Source of the DNA: DAIMFL01 sp964372215
GTDB lineage: Bacteria; Pseudomonadota; Alphaproteobacteria; Dongiales; Dongiaceae
DNA length: 64,000 nucleotides
Reading direction: 5' to 3'
Assembly (NCBI GenBank): GCA_964372215.1
Contig: CAYJQC010000001.1
Location: 204,006-268,005 of the forward strand
The notes beneath the pieces were generated by a model, which was given only the letters and a program-made list of their open reading frames with translations, was not told where the DNA came from and did no database searches. Positions 9,725 through 21,791 of this stretch are shown one piece after another (positions within the stretch are counted from its first letter, which is position 1; every line of letters starts with the position of its first letter). Both the position numbers and the translations under genes were made by a program.

Positions 9725-9833
9725 GACGCCTGTGGTCCTGACGCCAGACCGTGGCAGGCAACGGTTCCTTAACCGCCATTTCCTTAGAGTTTCGAACTGC
9801 CTCGCGATCCGAGGCGCGGTTCGTGGAAGCGGC

Positions 9834-11354
<1,521 letters not shown>

Positions 11355-11494
11355 AGCGTGATCCGATCGAACCCGCTCGGTTCGATCGGTGAATCACGCT
11401 CTACTCTATCGAAAGAAGGGCACGATTCACCGATCAGGTTGATTCAACCTGATCGGATCGTGCCCTAGACCAAGGTCGCGCTGTTTCAGCGCGA
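11355..11494. repeat. Cluster of three strong intergenic hairpins
   Basis: Three palindromes in a row fill the gap between the convergent kinase and HutH-like genes. 11355-11400 pairs agcgtgat with atcacgct. 11417-11466 pairs agggcacga with tcgtgccct. 11476-11494 is tcgcgctg-ttt-cagcgcga. The last stem recurs almost exactly inside 56545-56594, so this is a dispersed repeat family. It can serve as a bidirectional terminator for the two converging genes. Confidence 0.75.
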
Positions 11495-11506
11495 TCTGGC
11501 CATGCG

Positions 11507-13024
11507 CTACGCCGCCGCCACCCGGCGCAGCAGCTCCCCGCTGTCCAGCAGTTCCGCCGCGACGCGCTCCACCTCGGCGCCGAGCGGACGGTCCTCGCCG
11601 AGTGCCGGCACCAGGCCCCGCACCGCGCGATAGGCGGCTCCGGTGCCGTGGCCGAGACGGTCGATCCCGGCCATCTCCACTGCCTGCGCCGCGACCACCA
11701 GCTCGAACGCGATCAGCAGGCGCGCCCGCGCGACCATGCGCGCCGCCTTGGCGACCGCATAGGGCGCGTTGGTCGAGTCGTCCTCGACATTGTCGGCGCC
11801 GGCCCGCGAGTCGACGCTGACCGGATTGGCGAGGTGGCGGATCTCCGCGGCCAGCGCCTCGAGGGTCTTGGTGGTGGCCCATAAGCCGACCCGGGTGACG
11901 CCGCGGGTGGTGAGCCCGGTGGGCAGCGCGGACAGGCGCTCGGTCAGCAGGCGCTGCACCCGGTTGGTCAGCAGATTGGCGAGCTGGGCGATCGCCAGGC
12001 CGAGCGTGTCGAAGGCCAGTGCCAGGGCCGGGGTGTGGAAGTTGCCGGTCGAGATCATCTCGCCCGATCCGGCGTCGACCAGCGGATTGTCGCCGGCGCC
12101 GTTCAGCTCGGGATCGAGCGCCGCGCGAACGAACTCGAGCGTCGCCAGCAGGCTGCCATGCACCTGCGATACGCAGCGCAGGGACAGCGGGTCCTGGACC
12201 CGCCGCGCCGCCCCCGACTGGGTCAGGCTGGCGCCGGCGAGGAAGCGCGCGAGGCGGGCCGCGCTCGCCGCCTGGCCCGGCGCCGGCCGGGCGGCGACGG
12301 CGCGCGGATCGATCGGGGTCAGGCTGGCGCGAAAGCCCTCCATGGTCAGGGCCGCCGCGAGATCGGCCTGGGCGGCCAGGGCCTGGGCGTCCCACAGGAC
12401 CAGGGCGCCGTGTCCGGCACTGACCGCATTGGCGCTGCAGATCGCCAGGCCGTCCTTGGGCCCGAGCACGAGCGGGGCGAGGCCGGCGCGCAGCAACGCC
12501 GTGGCGGCCGGCAATACCTCCCCGCCATGCTCCGCCGCGCCCTCGCCGATCAGGGCGAGGCCGATATGCGCCATCAGGCACAGATCGGCGGCGCCGACCG
12601 AAGCGATCGAGGGCACCACCGGCTGTACGCCGGCGTTGAGCAGGGCGACGAGCGCCTCGGCCACCGCCGCCTGGGCGCCGCTGGCACCATGGGCGAGCCC
12701 GTTGACGCGCGCCAGCATCGCCGCGCGCACCACCTCCGCCGGCAGGGCCTCGCCGACCGCCTGGGCGCGGCCGAGGATGGTGAGCCGGGAGAACTGGGCC
12801 AGCTCGTCGCGCGGCACCCGATCGACGACCCGCGGGCCGAGCCCGGTGGTGAGTCCATAGGCCGGCCGGTCCTCGGCGAGGTAGCGCTCGACCACGGCGC
12901 GCGAGGCCGCCATGCGCGCGCCGGCCTCCGGCGACAGCGCGACCGGGCGGCGGTCGCGCGCCACCTCGGCGACCGCTTCGGGGGTCAGGTCCGCGCCGGT
13001 GAGGAGCAGGCTTTCGATCGCCAT
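11507..13024 (-). CDS. Histidine/aromatic ammonia-lyase family protein lacking the MIO serine
   Basis: A 505-residue member of the HAL/PAL lyase superfamily (HutH-like), starting at ATG 13024. Conserved blocks include PAYGLTTGLG (the catalytic Tyr loop), LTILGRAQAVGEALP, QDPLSLRCVSQVHG and GNFHTPALALAFDTLGLAIA. The segment that should read GSVGASGDLAPLAH reads ASVGAADLCLMAH (142-153): the Ala-Ser-Gly triad that cyclises to the MIO cofactor is lost, with one residue deleted. An ASG at 114-116 lies elsewhere in the fold. It may be a MIO-independent lyase, a non-catalytic paralog, or an enzyme with a different reaction. The divergent MttB-like neighbour hints at amine or betaine metabolism. Not safely called hutH. 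Confidence 0.75.
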   Translation of the reverse strand: MAIESLLLTGADLTPEAVAEVARDRRPVALSPEAGARMAASRAVVERYLAEDRPAYGLTTGLGPRVVDRVPRDELAQFSRLTILGRAQAVGEALPAEVVRAAMLARVNGLAHGASGAQAAVAEALVALLNAGVQPVVPSIASVGAADLCLMAHIGLALIGEGAAEHGGEVLPAATALLRAGLAPLVLGPKDGLAICSANAVSAGHGALVLWDAQALAAQADLAAALTMEGFRASLTPIDPRAVAARPAPGQAASAARLARFLAGASLTQSGAARRVQDPLSLRCVSQVHGSLLATLEFVRAALDPELNGAGDNPLVDAGSGEMISTGNFHTPALALAFDTLGLAIAQLANLLTNRVQRLLTERLSALPTGLTTRGVTRVGLWATTKTLEALAAEIRHLANPVSVDSRAGADNVEDDSTNAPYAVAKAARMVARARLLIAFELVVAAQAVEMAGIDRLGHGTGAAYRAVRGLVPALGEDRPLGAEVERVAAELLDSGELLRRVAAA

Positions 13025-13069
13025 GGGCCGGAGAAAACGCGCCGTAGAGCTGGAGATTTTGGGACGAGA

Positions 13070-13086
13070 GGCCGTATATACAGGCC
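13070..13086. promoter_or_regulatory. Putative HutC-like operator (GTATATAC core)
   Basis: A perfect 8-bp palindrome GTATATAC at 13074-13081 lies 50 bp upstream of the HutH-like start and about 100 bp upstream of the divergent MttB-like start. HutC repressors of the GntR family recognise TGTATATACA-type sites; here one flanking base differs (C instead of T). A related tgtatagac follows at 13098-13106. The match is by eye, so confidence is limited. No hutC gene is in the window. Confidence 0.35.
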
Positions 13087-13183
13087 GTGCCAACCCATGT
13101 ATAGACTGCGCCGATCCACGCGCCGCGCGGCTGGCCGAGGTTAGCGCCACACGGGCCGGTGGGGCCACGAACCACGAGGTTTC

Positions 13184-14707
13184 ATGTCGCGCGATACGAC
13201 CCGCCGTCGCGAACGGCGCGCCTCCGGCCTCAAGCAGCTGCCCTGGCGGCACTATCGCAATCCCTATCGGCCGGTCGAGGTGCTGAGCGCCGACCAGGTC
13301 GAAGCGATTCACGTCGCCTCGATGCGGATACTCGAGGAGCAGGGCATCGAGTTCCTCGATGCCGAGGCGCTGGCGATCGCCAGGAGCGCCGGCGCCGAGG
13401 TGGCGGCCGGCGACCAGCGCGTCCGCTTCGACCGCGGGCTGATCCAGGACTGCATCGCCAAGGTGCCGAGCGAGGTGACGTTGCATGCGCGCAACCCCGA
13501 GCGCAGCCTCACCTTCGGCGGCAACCACGTCAATTTCGGCACGGTGGCGAGCGCGCCCAACGTGTCGGATCTGGACAACGGCCGCCGGCCCGGCAGTTTC
13601 GAGGACTACTGCAACCTGCTGAAGCTGGCCCAGAGCCTCAACATCGTGCAGTTCATCGCCGGCTATCCGGTGGAGCCGGCCGACCTGCCGGCAGCGACCC
13701 GCCATCTCGACGCCCACTACGCGGCGATCACGCTCACCGACCGCATCTGGCACCCCTATTCGCTGGGCCGCGAGCGCATCGCCGATGCGATCGAGATGAT
13801 CTGCATCGCCCGGGGCATCGAGAAGGAGCAGCTCGAGCGCGAGCCGAGCCTGTTCTCGGTCGTCAACTCGAACTCGCCGCTGCGGCTGGACATCCCGATG
13901 CTGCAGGGCCTGATGGAGATGGCGCGGCACGGCCAGCCGGTGGTGCTCACTCCCTTCACGCTGTCGGGGGCGATGTCGCCGGCGACCATCGCCGGCGCGC
14001 TCGCGCAGCAGAACGCCGAGGCGCTGGCCGGCATCGCCTTCATCCAGATGGTGGCGCCCGGCGCGCCGGCGATCTATGGCGGCTTCACCTCGAATGTCGA
14101 CATGAAGACCGGTGCGCCGGCCTTCGGCACGCCGGAATACACCCGCGCGGCGATGGCCGGCGGCCAGCTCGCCCGCCGCTACAACATGCCCTATCGCTCG
14201 TCCAACACCTGCGCCGCCAACGCGGTCGACGCCCAGGCCGCCTACGAATCCCAGATGTCGCTGTGGGGCGCGGTGATGGGCCACGCCAACATGATCATGC
14301 ATGGTGCCGGCTGGATGGAGGGCGGGCTGGTCGCCTCGTTCGAGAAGACCATCGTCGACGCCGAGATGCTGCAGATGATGGGCGAGTTCCTGCAGCCGAT
14401 CGAGGTGACCGAGGACACGCTGGCGCTCGACGCCATCGCCGAGGTCGGCCCCGGCGGGCATTTCTTCGGTGCTGCCCACACATTGGCGCGCTACGAGAAT
14501 GCGTTCTATGCGCCCATGCTGTCCGACTGGCGCAACTTCGAAACCTGGCGCGAGGCCGGGGCGAAGGACGCTGCGCAACGGGCGAATGGGATCTGGAAGC
14601 AGCTTGTGGCCGATTTCCAGCCGCCGTCGCTCGATCCGGCGGTCGACGAGGCGCTCAGGGACTTCGTCGCCAGGCGCAAGCGCGAGGGCGGGTCGCTGGC
14701 GGCCTGA
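13184..14707 (+). CDS. MttB-like (trimethylamine methyltransferase family) protein, non-pyrrolysine
   Basis: A 507-residue member of the MttB superfamily (COG5598-type). Archaeal MttB moves a methyl group from trimethylamine to a corrinoid protein using pyrrolysine. This frame has no internal UAG, so it belongs to the non-Pyl branch, whose known members include glycine-betaine methyltransferase MtgB. Typical stretches are YSLGRERIADAIEM, NSNSPLRLDIPML, PAIYGGFTSNVDMKTGAPAFGTPEY and PYRSSNTCAANAVDAQAAYE. No corrinoid protein gene is adjacent. It is divergent from the HutH-like gene. The methyl donor is probably a quaternary amine, which is inference. Confidence 0.85.
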   Translation: MSRDTTRRRERRASGLKQLPWRHYRNPYRPVEVLSADQVEAIHVASMRILEEQGIEFLDAEALAIARSAGAEVAAGDQRVRFDRGLIQDCIAKVPSEVTLHARNPERSLTFGGNHVNFGTVASAPNVSDLDNGRRPGSFEDYCNLLKLAQSLNIVQFIAGYPVEPADLPAATRHLDAHYAAITLTDRIWHPYSLGRERIADAIEMICIARGIEKEQLEREPSLFSVVNSNSPLRLDIPMLQGLMEMARHGQPVVLTPFTLSGAMSPATIAGALAQQNAEALAGIAFIQMVAPGAPAIYGGFTSNVDMKTGAPAFGTPEYTRAAMAGGQLARRYNMPYRSSNTCAANAVDAQAAYESQMSLWGAVMGHANMIMHGAGWMEGGLVASFEKTIVDAEMLQMMGEFLQPIEVTEDTLALDAIAEVGPGGHFFGAAHTLARYENAFYAPMLSDWRNFETWREAGAKDAAQRANGIWKQLVADFQPPSLDPAVDEALRDFVARRKREGGSLAA

Positions 14708-14832
14708 TGGCTTTCCCGCCGATCGAGACTGCTGCGAGAAGTCACAGGGCAGTTGCTTCGATTGGCATGCCGGCGCCGCGTATGCTCTGCTGGCCGGGTG
14801 CGTCTCCCGCGGCGAAGCGTTGAGGAGCCTGC

Positions 14833-16611
14833 ATGAACTATGAGCTTGCCGTCGTTGGCGCCATCCTGGTGGGCGCGCTCGCCCTCTTCATCTGGGATCG
14901 CCTGCGCTACGACCTGGTGGCTGTGGCGGCCCTGCTCGCCGCCGTCGTGGCTGGCGTGGTCCCGGCCGAAGACGCGTTTCTGGGCTTTTCCGACCCCGCC
15001 GTGGTGACGGTCGCGGCGGTGCTGGTCATCAGCCGCGCGATCCGAACCTCCGGGCTGCTCGATATCGTCCTGCGGGCCCTGGGGCCGGTGATCGAACGGC
15101 CGGGCACCCAGGTGGCGGTGTTCGTGACCCTGGTGACGGTCCTGTCGGGCTTCATGAACAACGTGGGCGCGCTGGCGCTGTTCCTGCCGATGACCATCCA
15201 GGCCGCGCGCAAGGCCGGGCGTTCGCCGTCCGAGTTGCTGATGCCGCTCGCCTTCGGGTCGCTGCTGGGCGGGCTCATCACCCTCATCGGCACGCCGCCC
15301 AACATCCTGATCTCCGGCATGCGGCAGCAATTCACCGGCGAGCCGTTCCAGATGTTCGACTTCGCGCCGGTCGGCATCGGGATCGCCGTGGTGGGCGCAA
15401 TCTTCCTGAGCTTCGGCTGGCGGCTGATTCCGCGCGGGCGCCGGGGCGCGTCGTCGCCGGAAGACAGCTTCAAGATCGAGGACTATCTGACCGAGATCCG
15501 GGTGCCGCCGGACACCCCGCTGGTCGGCAAGACCATCGCCGCCCTGGAGGCGATGGCCGAGGGCGACCTCACCGTGCTCGCCGTCATCCATGACGAGACC
15601 CGCCGCCTGGTGCCGTCGAGCCGCATGGTGATCCGTGCCGGCGACGTGATCGTCCTGGAAACCGACCCGGCGGTGCTGAAGAAGGTCATCGACTCCGGCA
15701 AGGTCAAGCTGGTCGGCAGCAAGGAGATCATGCCGGAACACGTGCGGTCCGAGGAGGTCGGCGTGATCGAGGCGGTGGTGATGCCGGAATCCCGGCTTGC
15801 CGGCTGGTCGCCGGCCGCCTTTTCGCTGCGCGCCCGATACGGCGTCAACCTGCTGGCGATCCGCCGGCATGGCCGCCGCATCCACGAGCGCCTGAGCCGG
15901 GTCGAGCTGGCGGCCGGCGACGTGCTGGTGCTGCAGGCCAATCTGGAGCGCATGACGGAGACCCTGGCGCAGCTCGGCTGCCTGCCGCTCGCCGATCGCA
16001 AGCTCCAGCTCGGCGCGCCGGCCCGCATGTTCATGCCGACGGTCCTGCTCGGCATCGCGGTGACGCTCGCCGCCTTCGGCCTGCTGCCGGCGGCGGTCGC
16101 GTTCGTCGGCGCCGTGCTGGCGATCGCGGTGCTTCGGCTGCTGCCGATCTCCGAGCTCTACACCGCCATCGACTGGCCGGTCATCGTCCTGTTGGGCGCC
16201 ATGCTCCCGGTCACCCAGGCCCTGCAGACGACCGGCGGCACCGAGCTGATCGCGGCCTGGATCGCCGATATCGGCGGCACGCTCTCGCCGACCATGCTGA
16301 TCGGGCTGGTGATGGTGGCGACGATGCTGGTGACGCCGGTGCTGAACAACGCCGCGACCGTGCTGCTGATGGGACCGATCGCGGCGAGCCTGGCGCTGCG
16401 GCTCGATCTCAACCTGGATCCGTTCCTGATGGCGGTCGCCGTCGGCGCGTCCTGCGCGTTCCTGACGCCCATCGGCCACCAGTCCAATACGCTGGTGATG
16501 GGGCCGGGCGGCTACCGGTTCGGCGACTATTGGCGGCTCGGCCTGCCGGTGTCGATTCTGGTGCTGGTGGTCGGGGTGCCGCTCATCGCGATGTTCTGGC
16601 CGGTCCGCTGA
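14833..16611 (+). CDS. SLC13-type permease with two TrkA_C domains
   Basis: A 592-residue inner-membrane transporter of the divalent anion:Na+ symporter class. Two membrane halves flank a cytosolic insert. The first half ends with FMNNVGALALFLP (108-119) and IGTPPNILI (152-160); the second has NNAATVLLMGP and PIGHQSNTLVMGPGGY, the paired SNT/NN-type substrate loops. The insert holds two TrkA_C (RCK_C) domains at about 219-288 and 308-385, presumed regulatory ligand sites. It starts at ATG 14833. The transported anion (sulfate, dicarboxylate or other) cannot be read from sequence. Confidence 0.88.
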   Translation: MNYELAVVGAILVGALALFIWDRLRYDLVAVAALLAAVVAGVVPAEDAFLGFSDPAVVTVAAVLVISRAIRTSGLLDIVLRALGPVIERPGTQVAVFVTLVTVLSGFMNNVGALALFLPMTIQAARKAGRSPSELLMPLAFGSLLGGLITLIGTPPNILISGMRQQFTGEPFQMFDFAPVGIGIAVVGAIFLSFGWRLIPRGRRGASSPEDSFKIEDYLTEIRVPPDTPLVGKTIAALEAMAEGDLTVLAVIHDETRRLVPSSRMVIRAGDVIVLETDPAVLKKVIDSGKVKLVGSKEIMPEHVRSEEVGVIEAVVMPESRLAGWSPAAFSLRARYGVNLLAIRRHGRRIHERLSRVELAAGDVLVLQANLERMTETLAQLGCLPLADRKLQLGAPARMFMPTVLLGIAVTLAAFGLLPAAVAFVGAVLAIAVLRLLPISELYTAIDWPVIVLLGAMLPVTQALQTTGGTELIAAWIADIGGTLSPTMLIGLVMVATMLVTPVLNNAATVLLMGPIAASLALRLDLNLDPFLMAVAVGASCAFLTPIGHQSNTLVMGPGGYRFGDYWRLGLPVSILVLVVGVPLIAMFWPVR

Positions 16612-16724
16612 TTTTCGGCTGCGAGATCCGGGCGATTTGATCTGTCGCAACCGAGGCGTATATGGTCGATGCTACTGGATGACGTCCGAAAAGCCGTAGC
16701 GCGACGTCGAGGCAGCGCCAAAAC

Positions 16725-18560
<1,836 letters not shown>

Positions 18561-18571
18561 AGGCTGGCGCC

Positions 18572-19792
18572 TCAGCGGGCGGCGCCGCCGTCGCCTGCTC
18601 CTCGGGGTTGCCGGCGGCGCGGCGCAGAACTGCGGTTCCCCTCGCAGAGCCGTTGCCGGCAGAAGCCGACGAGGAAGAGGAACTGGGCGCCGGTCCATGC
18701 CCCGACCGCACCGAGAAGCGGGAGCCCGCTGGCACTGTCCATCACATCCGCCGCGACGCGCAGGGTCAATGCCGCAACCAGCAGCGCGATGGCGCCGTTC
18801 AGCGCGCCCGACGACGCGAACGGGTGTCCCGAATGCCGGCGGATCATGCTCGCCATGACCGCGACGCTCATCAGTCCGATGGCACCGATCGTCCACACAT
18901 GCAGGGCGGCGGTCGGCATGCCGCCCGGAACAACCATGCCCGACGCGACCAGGGCGAATCCGAGCGGGATGCAGGCATAGGCGGCGTGCAGAGCGAGCAG
19001 CGGCGCAAAGCCGGTGACCTGCCATGGCCGCCAGCGCAGCCATCGCGCGACCTGTGCGACCGCGGCCACCGCGCCCAGGCAGCCGGTCGGCAGCGTTGCA
19101 GGTGCCAGCACCCACGTGCCGAGGGCCGCCGCGGCGGCCGTGGCGGCGACGATTTCAAGCGGTCGGTACGCCGGCGGCACGGTGCGCCCGCCGCTGCGTT
19201 CGAGGTGGGCCGCGGTCAGGCTGGGGATGATGCGCCCGCCCAGCACCATGACCTGCCCGAGGATGGCGGCGATCGCGAGGCGGAACGGCGCGGCCGGCGT
19301 CTCGGAGATGCCGAGTGCATCGATCACCGCGGCGCCGGCGAGCAGCGCCAGAAGCGGCAGGAGCTTGTAGTTGCGATGGCTCCCGGTCCGCAGGACATGG
19401 TGGCCGACGATCGCGGCCAGTACCACCGCATAGCCGGCCGCCACCGCCGGCCTTGCCGCGGGCTGCAGCAGCAGGCTCGCCGGCCCCGCCAGCCAGAGCA
19501 GCGCCAACAGGCCGGGAAGCTGCGCGGGCCCGACCGGGCGCCCCGTCCAGCGCGGCAGGGCCGTCAGGAGAAATCCCGAGATCACCGCCGGAAAGGCGCC
19601 GAACAGCAGCTCGCGCGCGTGCCAGGCCGCGGCGGCCGCTGCGTCGATGTCCAAACTGGGCCATCCCAAGAGAACCGGCAGCCATACGGCGACGCCCGCG
19701 ATCGCATCGAGCGTTCCAAGCACGAAGAACGGTCCGAACGGCGGATCGGGCCGCGCGAGCCCCGCGCCACGCTTCAACAGCGCCGCGTACAT
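18572..19792 (-). CDS. nnrS: NnrS family membrane protein
   Basis: A 406-residue polytopic membrane protein with about 12 hydrophobic segments. NnrS proteins are haem- and copper-containing membrane proteins linked to nitric oxide stress and denitrification. Family features are the N-terminal PPFGPFFVLGTLDAIAGVAVWLP, WHARELLFGAFPAVISGFLLTALPRWTGRP, LGGRIIPSLT and LHVWTIGAIGLMSVAVMASMIRRHSGHP, with conserved histidines that could bind haem. It starts only 11 bp after the ubiV stop, so it is the last gene of the run DGC-DUF2249-ubiT-ubiU-ubiV-nnrS. Expression under low oxygen with NO is expected from the NnrR-like site at 23648. Confidence 0.9.
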   Translation of the reverse strand: MYAALLKRGAGLARPDPPFGPFFVLGTLDAIAGVAVWLPVLLGWPSLDIDAAAAAAWHARELLFGAFPAVISGFLLTALPRWTGRPVGPAQLPGLLALLWLAGPASLLLQPAARPAVAAGYAVVLAAIVGHHVLRTGSHRNYKLLPLLALLAGAAVIDALGISETPAAPFRLAIAAILGQVMVLGGRIIPSLTAAHLERSGGRTVPPAYRPLEIVAATAAAAALGTWVLAPATLPTGCLGAVAAVAQVARWLRWRPWQVTGFAPLLALHAAYACIPLGFALVASGMVVPGGMPTAALHVWTIGAIGLMSVAVMASMIRRHSGHPFASSGALNGAIALLVAALTLRVAADVMDSASGLPLLGAVGAWTGAQFLFLVGFCRQRLCEGNRSSAPRRRQPRGAGDGGAAR

Positions 19793-19803
19793 CGTCCACC
19801 TGC

Positions 19804-20724
19804 CTACGGCCCGTGATCGACGAGCTCCGCCCCTGCCGCGCCGTACAGGAAGCCGTTGGACAGGGGCGCGAAGGTCTGCACCCCCGCCAGTCGGGCCATG
19901 GCCTCGTCGGCATCGATCGCGCCTTGCAGGCGGTCGCGGTAGAGCCGGGAAACCGCGATCATGTCGCAGTCATGCGGAGACAGACGGAACGAGTTCACGC
20001 CCGCGACCCGCAACCGGTCGACCTCCCGGAGCGTCGTCGCGCAGGTGTGCGACAGGGTCTGCACGCCATTGACGGCGAGGAACCCCTGGCGGTCGAGCGT
20101 CTGGACGGGCAGCCCGTTGGTGTCCCGTTCGCACACGAACTGGCAGGAGTCCTTGGTAAGCCCATGGATGCGGGCGTGGTAGCAGCGCCCCGAGATCGCC
20201 AGGGGCACTCGCCCGAACGACCAGACCTCGGTGTCGACGCCATCTGCCTTGGCGGCGCCGGCGAGAATCTCGACCGACTCGATCGGCAGCTCCGGCGGCA
20301 GGCACACCCGGCGCGCCCCGCGTCGGGCAAGATAACCCAGCGTGGCTTCGTTATAGACGTTGACCAGCGGACCCACCGCGAAGCCGGTGCGGGCCGGGAT
20401 CGTCGCCAGCAATGTCAGGTCGTTGACCTCGACCTCGATTTCGTCGACGTCCCACAGGCCGGCGGCAAGCCGACGCTCCCGTTCAGTGGTCACCAGGGCG
20501 AGGGAGCAGAGCGCCACCGCCTTGCCGGCGCGCAGCAAACGCTCTACGACCGGCAGAATCCGTTCGGCGTAGAACGGCAATCGCTTGGAGCACACGAGTT
20601 CGCCGATCACGACCCGGTCGATGTCGGCCTCGTCGGCGATCCCGGCGTAGAAGTCCTCCCAGGCGTCGACCGGCCAATTGAACAGCACGGGCCCAAGCGT
20701 AAGCGTCGAATTGGCAATCGGCAC
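19804..20724 (-). CDS. ubiV: Ubiquinone biosynthesis protein UbiV (U32 peptidase family)
   Basis: A 306-residue iron-sulfur protein that with UbiU carries out oxygen-independent hydroxylation in ubiquinone synthesis. Cysteines C45, C181, C194 and C198 match the four 4Fe-4S ligands described for E. coli UbiV in order and spacing (GELVCSKR and CYHARIHGLTKDSCQFVCE). It starts at ATG 20724 with the family opening LTLGPVLFNWPVDAWEDFYAGIA. It lies 60 bp downstream of ubiU and 11 bp before nnrS. It lets the cell make ubiquinone without oxygen, as needed for nitrate-type respiration. Confidence 0.93.
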   Translation of the reverse strand: MPIANSTLTLGPVLFNWPVDAWEDFYAGIADEADIDRVVIGELVCSKRLPFYAERILPVVERLLRAGKAVALCSLALVTTERERRLAAGLWDVDEIEVEVNDLTLLATIPARTGFAVGPLVNVYNEATLGYLARRGARRVCLPPELPIESVEILAGAAKADGVDTEVWSFGRVPLAISGRCYHARIHGLTKDSCQFVCERDTNGLPVQTLDRQGFLAVNGVQTLSHTCATTLREVDRLRVAGVNSFRLSPHDCDMIAVSRLYRDRLQGAIDADEAMARLAGVQTFAPLSNGFLYGAAGAELVDHGP

Positions 20725-20784
20725 AGCGGCTTCCTCGATCTGAGCGGCCCGGGGCGCCGCGCTGGCGCCCCCGTCCGCACCCGG

Positions 20785-21774
20785 CTAGCGCCAGGCCTTG
20801 CGGTAGGCTCCGGTGGTGGAGTTCTGGCCCTCGGTCAGCCGTCGCAGTTCGCCGGCCGGCATCGGCCGGCCCTCCGCCTGGGCGTCCACCGCCCGGCGGA
20901 AGTTGCGCACGACCGCCTCGGTATAGGCGCGGCTGCGCTGCCGCCCTTCGATCTTGAGGGCGGCGACGCCGGCCTCGGCAAGACGGGGGATGAGGCTGGC
21001 GGCGTCAAGGCTCGCCGGGTCCTCGAACACGTGGCCGCTGTACCCGCCTGCCCGGAACGCGCCCTTGCAGATCGTCGGATAGGGTGCCGGCGCGCCGCGC
21101 CCGACCCGATCGATCGTGAAGCCGCCGAGGCGCGACACCATGTCGTCGCCGTCCTCCCGATACACGACGTGGCTTGCCGGCGAGCACACGCCATGCATGT
21201 TGGGCGACTTCCCCGTCGCATAGGACGACATCGAGCAGCGCCCTTCGGCCATGACGCAGAGACCGCCGAACACGAACACCTCGGTTTCGCAGTCAACGGC
21301 ACGATTGATGGCGGCGATCTCGGCGACGCTGAGCACGCGTGGCAGGACCACGCGCTTGACGCCGAAGCTCTCCACGTAGAAGCGGATCGCGTCGGCGTTG
21401 GCCGCCGCGGCCTGGACCGATAGATGGCGCCGCAGCGCCGGATGCCGGGATGCGGCATAGTCCAGCAGGCCGAGATCGGCCAGGATCACCGCGTCGACCC
21501 CGAACCTGGCCGCGTCGTCGACCGCGCGCGCCCACAGGCCAAAGTCGCCGGCGCGGGGAAAGGTATTCACCGCCAAAAGGACCTTCACGTCCCGCTCGTG
21601 AGCCTGCCGGACCGCGGTCGACAATTCCTGGCGCGAGAAGTTCAGGCCCGGAAAGTTCCGCGCATTGGTCTCGTCGTTGAATCCGCAGTAGACGGCATCG
21701 GCCCCGGCCGCAACTGCAGTGCGAAAGGCGGCAGGAGTCCCGGCCGGACAGACCAGCTCGAGCCGGCGCGGCAT
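20785..21774 (-). CDS. ubiU: Ubiquinone biosynthesis protein UbiU (U32 peptidase family)
   Basis: A 329-residue partner of UbiV in oxygen-independent ubiquinone hydroxylation. Putative cluster ligands C173, C180, C197 and C236 fall in GGLCVMAEGRCSM, GVCSPASH and YPTICKGAF, as in E. coli UbiU (331 residues). The start ATG 21774 (MPRRLELVCPAG) is chosen because homologs begin right at ELLCPAG. An in-frame GTG at 21801 preceded by a GGAG would add nine residues and overlap ubiT. The ending TTGAYRKAW is conserved. It is in an operon with ubiT and ubiV. Confidence 0.93.
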   Translation of the reverse strand: MPRRLELVCPAGTPAAFRTAVAAGADAVYCGFNDETNARNFPGLNFSRQELSTAVRQAHERDVKVLLAVNTFPRAGDFGLWARAVDDAARFGVDAVILADLGLLDYAASRHPALRRHLSVQAAAANADAIRFYVESFGVKRVVLPRVLSVAEIAAINRAVDCETEVFVFGGLCVMAEGRCSMSSYATGKSPNMHGVCSPASHVVYREDGDDMVSRLGGFTIDRVGRGAPAPYPTICKGAFRAGGYSGHVFEDPASLDAASLIPRLAEAGVAALKIEGRQRSRAYTEAVVRNFRRAVDAQAEGRPMPAGELRRLTEGQNSTTGAYRKAWR

Positions 21775-21791
21775 TGCTGAGCCCGGAATGG

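Noticed and set aside
12677..12685. ASG at residues 114-116 of the HutH-like protein as the MIO triad
   Set aside because: It lies at the place of KGYSG in normal HutH, not at the triad site, so it does not replace the missing motif.
13025..14578. Upstream extension of the HutH-like frame (1023 codons in all)
   Set aside because: It overlaps the MttB-like gene on the other strand and reads as Arg/Gly-rich shadow; ATG 13024 is a proper start.
13184..14707. Pyrrolysine in the MttB-like protein
   Set aside because: The frame has no in-frame UAG, so there is no evidence for Pyl.
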